Positions 20,922 to 31,022 of a stretch of DNA of 64,000 nucleotides are shown one piece after another; position 1 is the stretch's first letter; each line of letters begins with the position of its first letter. The notes under the pieces are model-generated. The model saw only the letters and a program-made list of their open reading frames with translations. It made no database searches and was not told where the DNA came from. Made by a program: the position numbers and the translations under genes. Origin of the DNA: Trichomonas vaginalis G3 (Eukaryota > Parabasalia > Trichomonadida > Trichomonadidae); contig NC_067203.1 in assembly GCF_026262505.1 (NCBI RefSeq), positions 8,122,001 through 8,186,000 on the forward strand. Reading direction: 5' to 3'.

Positions 20922-21016
20922 ATGCCGCAGAAGAGACAAAAGGAACCGTTAATGATGTGATTCAATATGTAAATAATGGTTTTGATACTATGATTCAAAG
21001 AGGTGGGCACCCTTAA
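20922..21016 (+). pseudogene. Element A: short remnant of the Q/H-rich small gene
   Basis: Its beginning and end match the 154-residue gene of element B (53526-53990), and it occupies the same place between polymerase and integrase. Only a small part is left here; the gene is broken in this copy. Confidence 0.7.
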
Positions 21017-21040
21017 AACATTTATTTTATTTTTATATAA

Positions 21041-22618
21041 ATGGATAACGTAGATTTAGAAATTTTAATTGATGATTTAGTATTTCATCAAAATTTTCTT
21101 AATTATTACGATTTAAAAGCATATCTCCAAAAATATGATAACACTATAACGGGTGATGATATGGAATATTATTATCGGTATTATAAAAATGAAATTTTGA
21201 AATATCATGATAAAATAATTTCTAAAATTAAAGACAAAATTAAAAATAATGAATATACAAAGGGAAAAACTAAATCACAACTTAAACAATTGAAAGATTT
21301 CAAAAATAAAGTATTAACAGAAGAAGATATTGATGAATTATATAATTTATATAATCCTGAGCCGCAAAAGCCAAAGGAACAAAAACAAAAGAAGAAAAAG
21401 CCGAAAACAACACCAAAAGAGAAAGTAGCAAATGTTCAACAGCTAAAGGTGCAAAACGCCCAGGTCCTTCAGACCATAAATGATGCACAAGCTTTAATTT
21501 ATGATTCATTAGTTAAACCATATTCAGCCCGACTTTTAAATGAAGATCAACTTTTGGAATTCATCCTTCAACATATACTCGAAGCGGGAAAGTATATCAA
21601 ACCTTTATATACAGCATATTTAAAACAAATGAATAGAATACATCCAGAATTAATGAAAGGGGGAATGAAATCCAAAATCAAAGCAGATAAAATTAAACCA
21701 CTTGCAATACCAAAACCTCCAACAGTAGTACCACCTCCTCCTTCAGTTAATCCTTCATCATTCACTTTATTATATCCATTTCAAACATTAAAGAAGCAAA
21801 AAGATTTTAAAAAGGATTTCAAGATATTAAATAAACCAATTGACCCAAAAATTCAACCATTAAAGGAAAAATTTAGTCGACCTTCATTTGCTCCATATCC
21901 ATATTCATACGAAATCGATCATCTGGAATATTCAAAAGGAAAAGTTACTTATTTATTTGCCATTAACATTAACACTAGATATTTATATTGCATTCCAGTG
22001 AAAGGGAAAACAGAACAGGAAACAAGAAGAGCTATTCAATACTTACTAGATCATGAAAGAGTAGATAATATCAGGGGTGATGGTGATAAAGGATTTCAGG
22101 CAGCTATGGCTCATTATTTCCCACAAATTAATTTTTACTTTTCATCCTCTCCATATACGTTTCATAATAAAATAGTTGATGCGGTAATGAGAACTCTTAG
22201 AGATGCGTTAGGGGTTAATGGTCAGATATACTGGGATGGAAATCATGACTCCATCATACAGCAGTTAGTATATTATTACAATAATACATGGCATAGAACT
22301 ATAAACATGAAACCAGTGGAAATGAAAAATGATATTTCAAAAGAATGGGAATATATTAGAAAGCAAATGGAAAGGTTAAATGATGTTAAACGTGAACAAA
22401 TTAATTTGGGGCTCATGAATTTTAAACAAGGGGATAAAGTTTTGATTCATCTCGATTATGGAAAAACTGATAAATCAATGACAAAAAGAAGACGAAGATT
22501 TGATACAATAGCTGAATTTGTTAGATATATTAACGGTAATGTATTAGTTGAGGTTAACAATAAATTAATAGAAATTCCGATTTATTTTATTACTCCATTA
22601 TATTTAAATAATATTTAA
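21041..22618 (+). CDS. Element A: DDE-type (retrovirus-like) integrase
   Basis: This enzyme inserts the element and makes the 6-bp duplication seen at 15398 and 34042. The 525-residue product begins with a helical, lysine-rich N-terminal half. The integrase core starts near residue 280 (YSYEIDHLEY, NIRGDGDKGFQAA, VDAVMRTLRDAL), followed by YYYNNTWHRTINMKPVEM, typical of the end of an rve core. A C-terminal beta-rich module (GDKVLIHLDYGK, YFITPLYL) resembles the chromodomain-like tail of Maverick integrases. The frame is open. It lies just after the polymerase and ahead of two small overlapping genes. Confidence 0.9.
   Translation: MDNVDLEILIDDLVFHQNFLNYYDLKAYLQKYDNTITGDDMEYYYRYYKNEILKYHDKIISKIKDKIKNNEYTKGKTKSQLKQLKDFKNKVLTEEDIDELYNLYNPEPQKPKEQKQKKKKPKTTPKEKVANVQQLKVQNAQVLQTINDAQALIYDSLVKPYSARLLNEDQLLEFILQHILEAGKYIKPLYTAYLKQMNRIHPELMKGGMKSKIKADKIKPLAIPKPPTVVPPPPSVNPSSFTLLYPFQTLKKQKDFKKDFKILNKPIDPKIQPLKEKFSRPSFAPYPYSYEIDHLEYSKGKVTYLFAININTRYLYCIPVKGKTEQETRRAIQYLLDHERVDNIRGDGDKGFQAAMAHYFPQINFYFSSSPYTFHNKIVDAVMRTLRDALGVNGQIYWDGNHDSIIQQLVYYYNNTWHRTINMKPVEMKNDISKEWEYIRKQMERLNDVKREQINLGLMNFKQGDKVLIHLDYGKTDKSMTKRRRRFDTIAEFVRYINGNVLVEVNNKLIEIPIYFITPLYLNNI
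21448..21475 (+). repeat. Degenerate double hairpin in integrase, shared with the element B fibre gene
   Basis: GGTGCAAAACGCC followed by GGTC-CTTCA-GACC forms a partly decayed double hairpin. The 28-base stretch matches, with two differences, the complement of 62052-62079 inside the unrelated fibre gene of element B. It encodes AQVLQTI in both proteins. Confidence 0.65.
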
Positions 22619-22636
22619 TTTTTTATTTCGTAAGAA

Positions 22637-22948
22637 ACGAGTGACAACAAAGCAGTCAAGAGTCCTGATTTAATTAAGATTCAGAGTCCTGACGATGAAT
22701 ATAAAAAGAAACTAAACAGAATTAAATCAAAAATATGCTATTACAAAAAGAAGCCGCAATGTGGTGGGGTTGATACCCATAAAACTAATGGAACTGAAAA
22801 CGATAAAGAAATAATCGAAAAATTAGAAACTTACCGTTCAATCCTTAAACTGAGTGAAGCAAAAATAAAAGAATTTAATAGAATAAATAAATTGGTTGGA
22901 AGAGATGAATTTAATAAAGATGAATTTTTAAACTCAATCCAAATTTAA
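22637..22948 (+). pseudogene. Element A: small lysine-rich gene, broken
   Basis: A coding-like segment of about 100 codons (phrases KKKLNRIKSKICYYKKK and EKLETYRSILKLSEAKIKEF) is conserved at the same place in element B (55622-55941). It is lysine-rich and helical, of unknown function. Neither copy is fully open. Confidence 0.55.
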
Positions 22949-23109
22949 TTTTTATTCCTCTTTGACAACATCTCTCTTTCCATCATTACTGCATAACCAC
23001 ATTTTCTCAATTTTAGTGGTTTGTTATTTTTAACATGTTCTTGCATCATTTTTATCATTTCCTCCCTTGTTATGATTCGTGGTAAATTTTGAGCTTGTGG
23101 GGTATTCAT
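22945..23109 (-). CDS. Element A: small basic protein, 54 aa
   Basis: ATG at 23107-23109 opens 54 codons beginning MNTPQAQNLPRIITREEMIK. The homologue in element B (55945-56130) keeps the same first 45 residues or so and has a different tail, where a double-hairpin insertion lies. The product is basic and helical; no family is recognised. Its 3' end overlaps the convergent small gene by four bases. Confidence 0.6.
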   Translation of the reverse strand: MNTPQAQNLPRIITREEMIKMMQEHVKNNKPLKLRKCGYAVMMEREMLSKRNKN

Positions 23110-23197
23110 TTATGATAAAAATAAAAATTTAAATTATGCCGTTCTAAAGTTTGTGACAACATGACATTTTGACAACAGCGTCGGAAATATATTTTTA

Positions 23198-23459
23198 TCG
23201 TTAATGGTTTTGTTAATGTTTTCAGGTCATTCAATAATTAATTATTTTTGAAGAACTGAAGGTGTCACCATGTCACCATGTGTCACCAGGTCATTTAACT
23301 TTTCTGAAAAAATGTGACAACATGACATTTTGACAACATCACAGGAGGAGGGCAGTTATGACTTATTTTTGAAGAACTGAAGGTGTCACCATGTCACCAT
23401 GTGTCACCAGGTCATTTAACTTTTCTGAAAAAATGTGACAACATGACATTTTGACAACA
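23198..23459. repeat. GTCACC-rich repeats left of the helicase (element A)
   Basis: Two tandem copies of a unit of about 97 bp (23241-23338 and 23363-23459) carry the cluster GGTGTCACC-ATGTCACC-ATGTGTCACC and then a TGACAACATGACATTTTGACA block. An inverted copy sits on the other side of the helicase gene at 25892-26033 and matches 23198-23338 over about 141 bp. The layout resembles iterons of a replication origin or operator sites; which of these is unknown. Confidence 0.75.
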
Positions 23460-23502
23460 CAGGTACGAAAAGAGGAAGGCAAAAATAAATTCCAATCATA
23501 CT

Positions 23503-25818
23503 TTATAAAGCTTCATTTACAGGTATTTCATCGTCAGTAAATGAATCCTCATTATCGTTTGGTTCAACCTGTTTATATAATCCTTTCATTTCTTCTTTCA
23601 AAACATAACACCATGTTTGTTTACCGTCTATTCTTACCTGTTTCCTATCACATTTATCCTTAATACTCATTTGAAAGTTTTTGTCTTTCATGTCTGATGG
23701 TTTGCAGAATAGAGCATTTTTACACGTCATACCTGCACACAATTCATCATAATGTGTATTTATCCATACATCTAAAGGATTTGTTGATAATTCAATTAAA
23801 TCTTGTTTGGCTTCAGTCATCGGTATGATTCGTACATTAAATGATGAAAGGTCATATTGCATAAAATACGTCAGTAAATTATCATAAAATTCCTTTGTGC
23901 ATGAATCCATCAAATTCTTGAAGTAATCAAATTGACCCTTGAATTTACCATTAACTCTTAAAACTACGTATCTTCTGTCTCCAACTTCAATTTTGACAGG
24001 GTAAACGTTATTAGTTACGAAAATGAAGTTTGCAACATTCTGAGCAGTTCTTCTGGGTTGATTCTTTTCATTAATTCTAATCTCATTGTCCGTAATAATT
24101 GATTTCAAAGCGTTGAAGTTTGCGAGTCTGTCTTCACCTACATTCTTGAGTTCATTAAGTACAAGAAACATTTTATTTTCAACTACTGAGTTGAAATTAC
24201 CCGTTAGCTCACCTATTTCAGTAATGTTTTTACATGAATAACCGGCGAGAAGTTCAGAAATAATGTCTGTGAATCTGTTTTTACCTGTTCCCTGAAGTCC
24301 TTTCAAAATAATTGCTGTTTCATTCTTGATTCCAGGATGTTGAATCATTGATGCAATCCAGCCGAGAAGGTATTTATACACTTCATCGTTATTATCACAA
24401 ATGACTTCTTTAATGAAATTCATAAACATCTCAATTTTTGAGTAATCAGGCTTTTCAAGAATGTTGTATTTATAACCCTGAAACGTTGAGAAAACATCTG
24501 GAGAATCAGATTTAAAGCAAACACCCTTAACGGTTAATGAAGACAATTGATTTAGTAGTACATCCCATGATGTTATTGTTTTACCTTCTTCTTTAAATAA
24601 TTTAATCATTTTGAGTGACTCTTTCATGTTTGACTGAAGAACAAATGATATTTGATTCATTTTGTCATGTATGTTGTAATCTTTCTGAATGAAGTATTTG
24701 TTTCCACAATCTACAAAACGGATTACACGTGATAAATCCTCAATTACTTCAGAACTGTTTTTATACTGATGATTTTCAGCCTTGCGTCTAATATCTGTTA
24801 TCAAAAACGAGTCATCAAGTTTGATATCAAATGTTATTTTTGGCTTACGTAATAAAGGTAAAACATATTCATCATAATATTCCTTTTGATAAAGTTTTAG
24901 AATCTTCACCAAAACAAATGGAGAAGTCATTAAATGTGCATATCTACTACGTGCTTTTTCAAAATTACTTTTTGCATTTTCTGTTAAGCTGCAGAAGTTA
25001 TAAACGTTATCGTATGCTTCATTAATCAAATGATTAGGTAACGAATTAATTGCTTGAAACAGTGTGAATAATGTTATTTCTTTTTCTAAATTCATGTTTC
25101 CACCATCATTATGTACTTCAAAATCACAGATGCCATCAACTATGCTTTGAGCTAGTTTATCGTCAATGTTTACATCTTTGTTTTCATTCATTATACTCTT
25201 TATTTCTTCGTTCTTCTGTTCAACTCTTACCTTAATATTCAAATCATTTAATATATCATTCACTGTTCTAGTTAATGTTGAATCATAACTTCCACGAATG
25301 AATGAGTATGTATTGATTGGTTCTGTTGCATTCTTTCGAACTCTTGAATCAGCCATAACTACTAATGAACGCTTTGAATCATCCATAGAAGTCATTATGT
25401 CAATATCATAATCATTGCAGGAATAACATTTAATCATTCTGTTCGAAACTGCATAGAAGAAATTAGTGTTGCAATAAATGTGAAGACCTCCTGATGCGGT
25501 TTTAACGATAACATCTTTATCCGAAAGTTTTGATAAAATATCTTTTCTAACTGTTTCTTTAAGTTCATCATTGTATGATTTATTGATATCAACATCTATA
25601 ATCGTTAAATTTGAAATTTTATTTACTAATAAAGCCACACCAGTTTTCCTTCCTCTTCCTCCATCATGTTTGAGGTAGTTATGTAAATCAATCTTGTTTT
25701 CACCAATTCTTTCGTTGAGGGTTTTAGTTTCTGTCACAACTAATTCCTCAGCTAATGAATCAATAACTTGTTCATCAGAAACGATATAGTTGTTGTTGTT
25801 GTTGTTTGTTGCTGTCAT
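23503..25818 (-). CDS. Element A: prim-pol / superfamily 3 helicase
   Basis: The 771-residue product combines an archaeo-eukaryotic-type primase-polymerase with an SF3 helicase. IIDVDIN (about residue 75) and TASGGLHIYCN (about 105) fit the prim-pol catalytic region. A linker carries D5N-like helices. The helicase has Walker A GLQGTGKN (about 507), Walker B MFLVLNELKN (about 548) and motif C FIFVTNN (about 596). It would prime and unwind DNA in element replication. The gene is open and flanked on both sides by inverted GTCACC repeats. Having this together with a protein-primed polymerase gives the element two potential initiation systems. The C-terminal end differs in element B, where a double hairpin lies. 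Confidence 0.9.
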   Translation of the reverse strand: MTATNNNNNNYIVSDEQVIDSLAEELVVTETKTLNERIGENKIDLHNYLKHDGGRGRKTGVALLVNKISNLTIIDVDINKSYNDELKETVRKDILSKLSDKDVIVKTASGGLHIYCNTNFFYAVSNRMIKCYSCNDYDIDIMTSMDDSKRSLVVMADSRVRKNATEPINTYSFIRGSYDSTLTRTVNDILNDLNIKVRVEQKNEEIKSIMNENKDVNIDDKLAQSIVDGICDFEVHNDGGNMNLEKEITLFTLFQAINSLPNHLINEAYDNVYNFCSLTENAKSNFEKARSRYAHLMTSPFVLVKILKLYQKEYYDEYVLPLLRKPKITFDIKLDDSFLITDIRRKAENHQYKNSSEVIEDLSRVIRFVDCGNKYFIQKDYNIHDKMNQISFVLQSNMKESLKMIKLFKEEGKTITSWDVLLNQLSSLTVKGVCFKSDSPDVFSTFQGYKYNILEKPDYSKIEMFMNFIKEVICDNNDEVYKYLLGWIASMIQHPGIKNETAIILKGLQGTGKNRFTDIISELLAGYSCKNITEIGELTGNFNSVVENKMFLVLNELKNVGEDRLANFNALKSIITDNEIRINEKNQPRRTAQNVANFIFVTNNVYPVKIEVGDRRYVVLRVNGKFKGQFDYFKNLMDSCTKEFYDNLLTYFMQYDLSSFNVRIIPMTEAKQDLIELSTNPLDVWINTHYDELCAGMTCKNALFCKPSDMKDKNFQMSIKDKCDRKQVRIDGKQTWCYVLKEEMKGLYKQVEPNDNEDSFTDDEIPVNEAL

Positions 25819-25891
25819 TTATATAGGAATAAAAAAAATAAAAATAATTTTAAAACTAACTTTATTTTTGGGCTGCATCAAATTTTCGTAA

Positions 25892-26033
25892 ATGTTGTCA
25901 AAATGTCATGTTGTCACATTTTTTCAGAAAAGTTAAATGACCTGGTGACACATGGTGACATGGTGACACCTTCAGTTCTTCAAAAATAATTAATTATTGA
26001 ATGACCTGAAAACATTAACAAAACCATTAACGT
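25892..26033. repeat. GTCACC-rich repeat right of the helicase (element A), inverted copy
   Basis: This is the complement of 23198-23338 and lies in the helicase's upstream region. It contains the same TGTTGTCAAAATGTCATG block and the same GGTGACA cluster. With the left copies it brackets the helicase gene. Confidence 0.75.
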
Positions 26034-26119
26034 AAACATTAACGTAAACATTTATTTCTGTAGTTCATCCATTACTTCATTACCTAATTAATTACAGACA
26101 TAAAATATATTTAGTTCAT

Positions 26120-27268
26120 TCAATAAACACGGTACCATGCGTAAACTGTCATGTAAGGTGGCATGTAGTCTTTACTTTGTCCCGTTGTTTGCGTATATCC
26201 CGAAACGCGATGTGTATGGTTTCCTCCTCCCTCAGTGTTACTCCAGTAACAATTTATAGCAAACTTAACGTTGTCTTTAACATCATATCCTTTACCTTTT
26301 GTCATTGCTGACCAATCCCAATATCTATGCTTATGCCAACCTGCTTGAGATGTACTTAAATCTATGTAGTGACTATGTGCAGGTAAATTTTCACCTGAAA
26401 TCGTTTTACTTCCACCTGTTTCCTTTGAAGAGTTTGCACAATACAAAAACCTGCCGACTATTTGAGTCCAAGTTCCAAAACCGAGTACTACTTCTGGTCT
26501 GGTAGAGTTCATTGACGTATAAATAGAGCCTATAGGATATAATGTTTGAAGTATTTCTGTCTTTAATGTTTGAAGTATTTCTGTCTTTAATGTTTGAAGT
26601 ATTTCTGTCTTTAATGTTTGAAGCTCTGTTTTGTCTGCTTTCTTGTCATATAAATCTTGAGCAGTGAATTTAATATTATGTTCATCCTTCATGACATAAA
26701 CATCTTTACATCTAATGTTTCTCATCGTCGTTATGTCGTCATCCGATGTTAAACCTTGTGGAAAGTTAGGAGGTTTACAATATAATGCATCCCCACCAGT
26801 TTCTTCAACCGTTCCTTCAATACTTTCTATAGCAACAGTTGTAAAACTTGTATGTGTATGGTTCTTATCTGCTTTCTTCATTAACTCACTATCCACATAT
26901 TCCTTATCTGCTTTCTTCATTATGTCATTTAGGAAACCTTCTATGAATTCCTCATTTAAATTAAATCTTCCAATCTTCAAAACTTTAGGAAATGCATTTA
27001 ATGCGTAATATCTTTGTTCTTCTGGTGGAATTGATGTTATATCATCCGTTATACCTTTAATTTTTGAATTCATAAATAAAATTTCTTTTATATTTGATAT
27101 CACCGCACCACCTTTGCAAACGAATTCGAAATGGTCATTTTTCAATACTATCTCCAAATCTCCATATTTCAACCTTTGCGTTTGTTCTGCCGTCTTTGAA
27201 TTATATGCATATATGGCGTATGTAATGGTCTGTGCCTTAAGTTGTTGTGGTTGCTGTTGTTTAATCAT
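26120..27268 (-). CDS. Element A: collar-type tail fibre / receptor-binding protein
   Basis: The 382-residue product looks like a trimeric fibre. Residues 1-130 form an N-terminal attachment part. A coiled coil follows, with KADK repeats and the 8-residue repeat LKTEILQT repeated three times (24-bp DNA unit at 26542-26625). The C-terminal tip begins YPIGSIYTSMNST and has the GTWTQI, GGS, NLPAHSH and GGGNHTH histidine-rich pattern of phage tail-collar/fibre tips. In an element able to form particles it would bind host cells. The frame is open. The element B homologue shares the N-terminal part and tip framework but has a different central module and divergent tip loops. Confidence 0.8.
   Translation of the reverse strand: MIKQQQPQQLKAQTITYAIYAYNSKTAEQTQRLKYGDLEIVLKNDHFEFVCKGGAVISNIKEILFMNSKIKGITDDITSIPPEEQRYYALNAFPKVLKIGRFNLNEEFIEGFLNDIMKKADKEYVDSELMKKADKNHTHTSFTTVAIESIEGTVEETGGDALYCKPPNFPQGLTSDDDITTMRNIRCKDVYVMKDEHNIKFTAQDLYDKKADKTELQTLKTEILQTLKTEILQTLKTEILQTLYPIGSIYTSMNSTRPEVVLGFGTWTQIVGRFLYCANSSKETGGSKTISGENLPAHSHYIDLSTSQAGWHKHRYWDWSAMTKGKGYDVKDNVKFAINCYWSNTEGGGNHTHRVSGYTQTTGQSKDYMPPYMTVYAWYRVY
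26542..26625 (-). repeat. 24-bp tandem repeat in the fibre coiled coil
   Basis: Three and a half near-perfect copies of a 24-bp unit encode LKTEILQT. They lengthen the coiled-coil shaft just before the collar-type tip and are absent from the fibre of element B. Confidence 0.85.
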
Positions 27269-27292
27269 TTATTATGATTAAAAAATAAATAT

Positions 27293-27998
27293 TTAATCCG
27301 TTATCTCATCAGCTATTTTTTCTATTTGAAATTGCCATAATATTTCATTCATGAATTCTAAATCACAATCAATAGGTCAGTTACTCTAAATTTAATATTT
27401 GATAAATCTTTTGAATGAAGAATAAATGAATTCCCGATAATTGAAACGGATATGATAAAGAAAATATGTTTAAGTTGATGGATAAAATGTTTTGTATTGA
27501 TGGGTAAGAGTTAGGGTCTAATGTTTGATGTGAAAATCTCATTGGGGTATTAACTTTATCACATTTGATTAAAATGAAATTGGAACCAGTGTCAGAATAC
27601 AAAACATCCCCAACATCTTTTTCAAAATTTAATATCCCCAACAATGAACGAAGATGAGGAGTACAAAATTTAATTTTCAGCGGAAATTTAATAAGGTTAT
27701 TTATTTCATCAAGTTCAAAAAGTTTATCAGGTTTTGATTTAAAATTTTCTTTATACCATACGATAAATGATTCATTTAAATAACTTAAAATCGTGTTAAT
27801 ATCCCATTTCGCTATCACATTATTTATATACATATCATACGTTTTTTCATGTCATCTTTAATAAATGATATATAATCTGAAGGTCTAAAAGAATGGGATT
27901 AAATTTACCACTCACAGAAACGAGAGTAACATTATAAATTCCGCTAACTGTTAAATTTAATTCACAGTTATTATCGAAATAATATTGATAATTGACAT
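27293..27998 (-). pseudogene. Element A: virion-type hypothetical gene, broken
   Basis: This corresponds to the open 237-residue gene of element B at 62127-62840 and has the same neighbours. It is broken in several places here. See the element B entry for what can be said of the protein. Confidence 0.75.
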
Positions 27999-28017
27999 TT
28001 TTATTACGATTAAAAAT

Positions 28018-28491
28018 ATGGTAAAGCGTTATTTTCCAGTGATAAATAAAACTAGAATAAGATTACCTCAAGAATTCATAAATTCAACGAATAAGAAATT
28101 CATTCATGTTATAAATTTTAGTGTTTTCAGAAAATATGAGTCGATGTCATATTCATCATCGGGTTATATTTCACTTCATTCAAATTTAGTTCAATCAAAT
28201 CCATATAATGACCATTTCATAAGATTTTCAGATGTATTAAAAATGTAATTGATAGATTAAAATATGAACAGATTGACAATATCGAATTTTTGGAATTTTG
28301 GTTTAAAATCCCGATGGAAAAAAGATTGAGTTAAAGATAAAGCTGATACTATAAAAAAACAATTACAATGACCGATCCGGATAGTGGGGAACAAAAAGAA
28401 ATAAAACAAACGATAGAAACTGTGAAAGGTCAATTATTATTGATTATGATTCAAAGATTATTATTCGATAATGTTAATGCTTGAATATTAA
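28018..28491 (+). pseudogene. Element A: hypothetical gene, broken
   Basis: This copy of the 159-residue gene found open in element B (62860-63339) begins MVKRYFPVINKTRIRLPQEF. It is divergent from the preceding minus-strand gene, sharing a short AT-rich leader. Broken. Confidence 0.7.
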
Positions 28492-28823
28492 AAGCCTTAA
28501 CAAAGAATTTTTCAAGTGATATTTTATATCATCAACTATTTTATTAAAATATCATTATATGTTAAAATGAAGTTCAGTTGTTGTTCCATTCTTTGTTATC
28601 TTAATTGTGCTAATATCCTTTATAGGATTATTTTTGCAACTGTTCCGCAGCATGAAACCTCATCATCTATGAAAAATTGAATCTTAACATCCGAATCTTG
28701 AACATCACAAAGAATGGCGATAATGTGAATTAATGATTATAAGGTAAAATAATTAAACCGGATTGGTCAATTAAATTTATTATGAATCATAATTATAATT
28801 ATTATATCACGGTAAATTTTCAT
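28488..28823 (-). pseudogene. Element A: hypothetical gene, broken
   Basis: Counterpart of the open 113-residue gene of element B (63336-63677). No family recognised. Broken. Confidence 0.65.
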
Positions 28824-28839
28824 AATTCAGAATTAATGT

Positions 28840-29172
28840 CTACTTTATATGGCGCATTGCGACTGGAATCGTAGATTCCTGGGTTTCGATGTTATGAAAG
28901 AGGTGGGGGTATTGTTGGATAAGTGGGAATTTCAACGGGTTCTTTACCAGGTTCAGATAAAATGATTGGGTCTTCATTTCTTTATTTTGCTCCTCCTCTT
29001 TCTTGGTAAGTCACGAGTTAATAAATTTGGTTGAGTTGCTGACCTTGTTAATTCGGGGCTAACATTAACTTTAACATTTTGAATAATTCGTGATTTATCA
29101 TCATTTACGTTATAACAACCGTAATCTCTGCTTTGCTTAGTGTTCTTTTGACTAGTGAAACGTCTTTCTCAT
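28840..29172 (-). pseudogene. Element A: hypothetical gene, broken
   Basis: A coding-like stretch of about 110 codons is conserved at 63690-64000 of element B, with recognisable phrases such as QNVKVNVSPELTR. Function unknown. Broken. Confidence 0.5.
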
Positions 29173-29348
29173 TTATAATTGAATAAAAAAAGAAAAATAT
29201 ATTTAAAGTTTATTAGTTGTACGGTAATATCCCAAGGTTCATCATTGTTTGCTTATACTTTCTTTGTAACTACACCAATTATGTTATTGATATTGCTTTG
29301 AGTTTCTTCCAGTCTTATTTTATCATTTAAATATCTTTAATCATTTCA

Positions 29349-30139
29349 TTACATGCATCTAAAACCATCTGATTTTTCTAATTTACGTCTATCACTTTCT
29401 TTAATTAAATCAAAGTTATAACCTTGTTGAGAATAAAGTGGTTTCTTTATCAATTCCTTGAACGCTTCTGAAAGTGAAGATGAAGAAATTCTTGCCACTT
29501 GAATTGGTTTAAATTCTGCTTTCATTGCTTCTTTCTGTTCATTGAACACTGGATCGAATAAAGCAACTTTAAAGAATTTCTTAGCTGGAATTTCAGGTCT
29601 CAAATTGCATATTGACCATCAAACTGATTAACATATCGTGTAATCCATCTGTCCCTCTTCAATAGCATTAATTCTTCATTGAAATAAGAATATGGATTAA
29701 CGGTATGAATTAATTGGACCATGTTCACCTTCTCCAATGTATTGTTTAACAGCTTTTCCATTTTCATCAAATTGCATAGGATAACGTTCATTATATGCTT
29801 TACGTTTAGGATAATCCGTCATTGTTAATTTATACCCATTTATGACTTTAATATTACCTTGACCATCAGTAACGAAAACTTCATTTATACCATCAGGTTT
29901 CCATTTGGACCCGTAATGTCTGCTTCGTGTGCTTCCCAATTTGGACCATGACGTTTGGCATATGCTTGAGCTTCTGGTAATGTTAAAACGTTTCTCATTT
30001 GTTTAACATCCTTGAAGACCAGCAACAATGTGACTAATTCTTTCATTCCATCAGAACTTTCATAGTTCTATTATATGGACCCTTTTTGTTTTGTCCCTTG
30101 TTTTAATGGAACCTGTAGAAGATTTGCAATTTCTGTCAT
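29349..30139 (-). pseudogene. Element A: hypothetical gene, broken
   Basis: A coding region of roughly 260 codons with segments VFVTDGQGNIKVINGYKL and KKFFKVALFDPVFNEQKEAM. No family recognised; position between the ATPase and the fibre-side genes suggests a morphogenesis role. Broken in several places. Confidence 0.6.
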
Positions 30140-30209
30140 GTTTAATTATAAAAAAAAAAATAAAAATTAATTATAAAAAGTTAATCAAATTTAACACCTC
30201 CTTTATTTA

Positions 30210-30998
30210 AATCAACTATTATTTTCCATGTTCTCCTAATTGTTGATATTGTGTGTAAAGTTCATTAATGCTCATTGGTAAATTCACTTGATAAAGCATA
30301 ACGTTCAACTGTTGACGACTAACCCACTGAAATGAAAAGTGTTGATAGATTTGATTTAATGTTTGTGCTTAATGCTTTGAAGTATTGAACAGCATGAAGA
30401 ATGAACACTGAATGTGTCGACATTGAGTTAATAACTGATTAAATATGATTCTCATTAGTTATTAGTTTTGATTTCACGGCATCATCTAGAAAAATGAGTG
30501 AATGCAAAAATTCTCTATCAAAATTTGAAATAGAAAGTGTTTCAAATAATTCATACCGTTGTTTATCAATAATTTATCCTCTAATCCTTGCTTCTTGATT
30601 GTATTATATAATTCTTTATACATTAAAAAAGTTTTTTAAATAATCTTCTGCTTCTTCTTGTGATAAATAAATAATTGGAATTTTGATTAAATGCTTTAAA
30701 GACTCAAATGTATCATCTGAAGGTGAACCTGAACGGTTGATATAAATAACACATGTGAATAGGGAAGTGTTAGCAATAATGATAATTTGTTTTAATATCG
30801 TTAATGTTTTACCTTTATTTTGTTTACCAATTGCTGCAGTGATTGAATTTAAGTAACATTCAGAATATGGAATTTTCATTAATTTTTCCTTAGATAGAGC
30901 ATTTCTATTATCACTCAATGGCTTCATTAATCATATCATCTACGTATGTATTATATACTCCCGCTAATTCTTCATAAGGGTGATGAATTGAAATCCAT
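30210..30998 (-). pseudogene. Element A: FtsK/HerA (A32)-type packaging ATPase, broken
   Basis: Walker A-like GKQNKGKT (in the open stretch 30616-30927) is followed by a Walker B-like LIFLDDAV coded near 30480. This is the pattern of the genome-packaging ATPase of Mavericks and related DNA viruses. The leader ends in the same AT-rich motif as other genes of the element. Broken in several places. Confidence 0.7.
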
Positions 30999-31022
30999 TT
31001 AATCAAAAATAAATTTATAATT

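Noticed and set aside
23503-25818. Helicase as evidence of a plasmid or phage rather than a Maverick
   Set aside because: It lies within clear Maverick ends with integrase, protein-primed polymerase and 6-bp duplication; SF3 helicases are known from some Mavericks and virophages.
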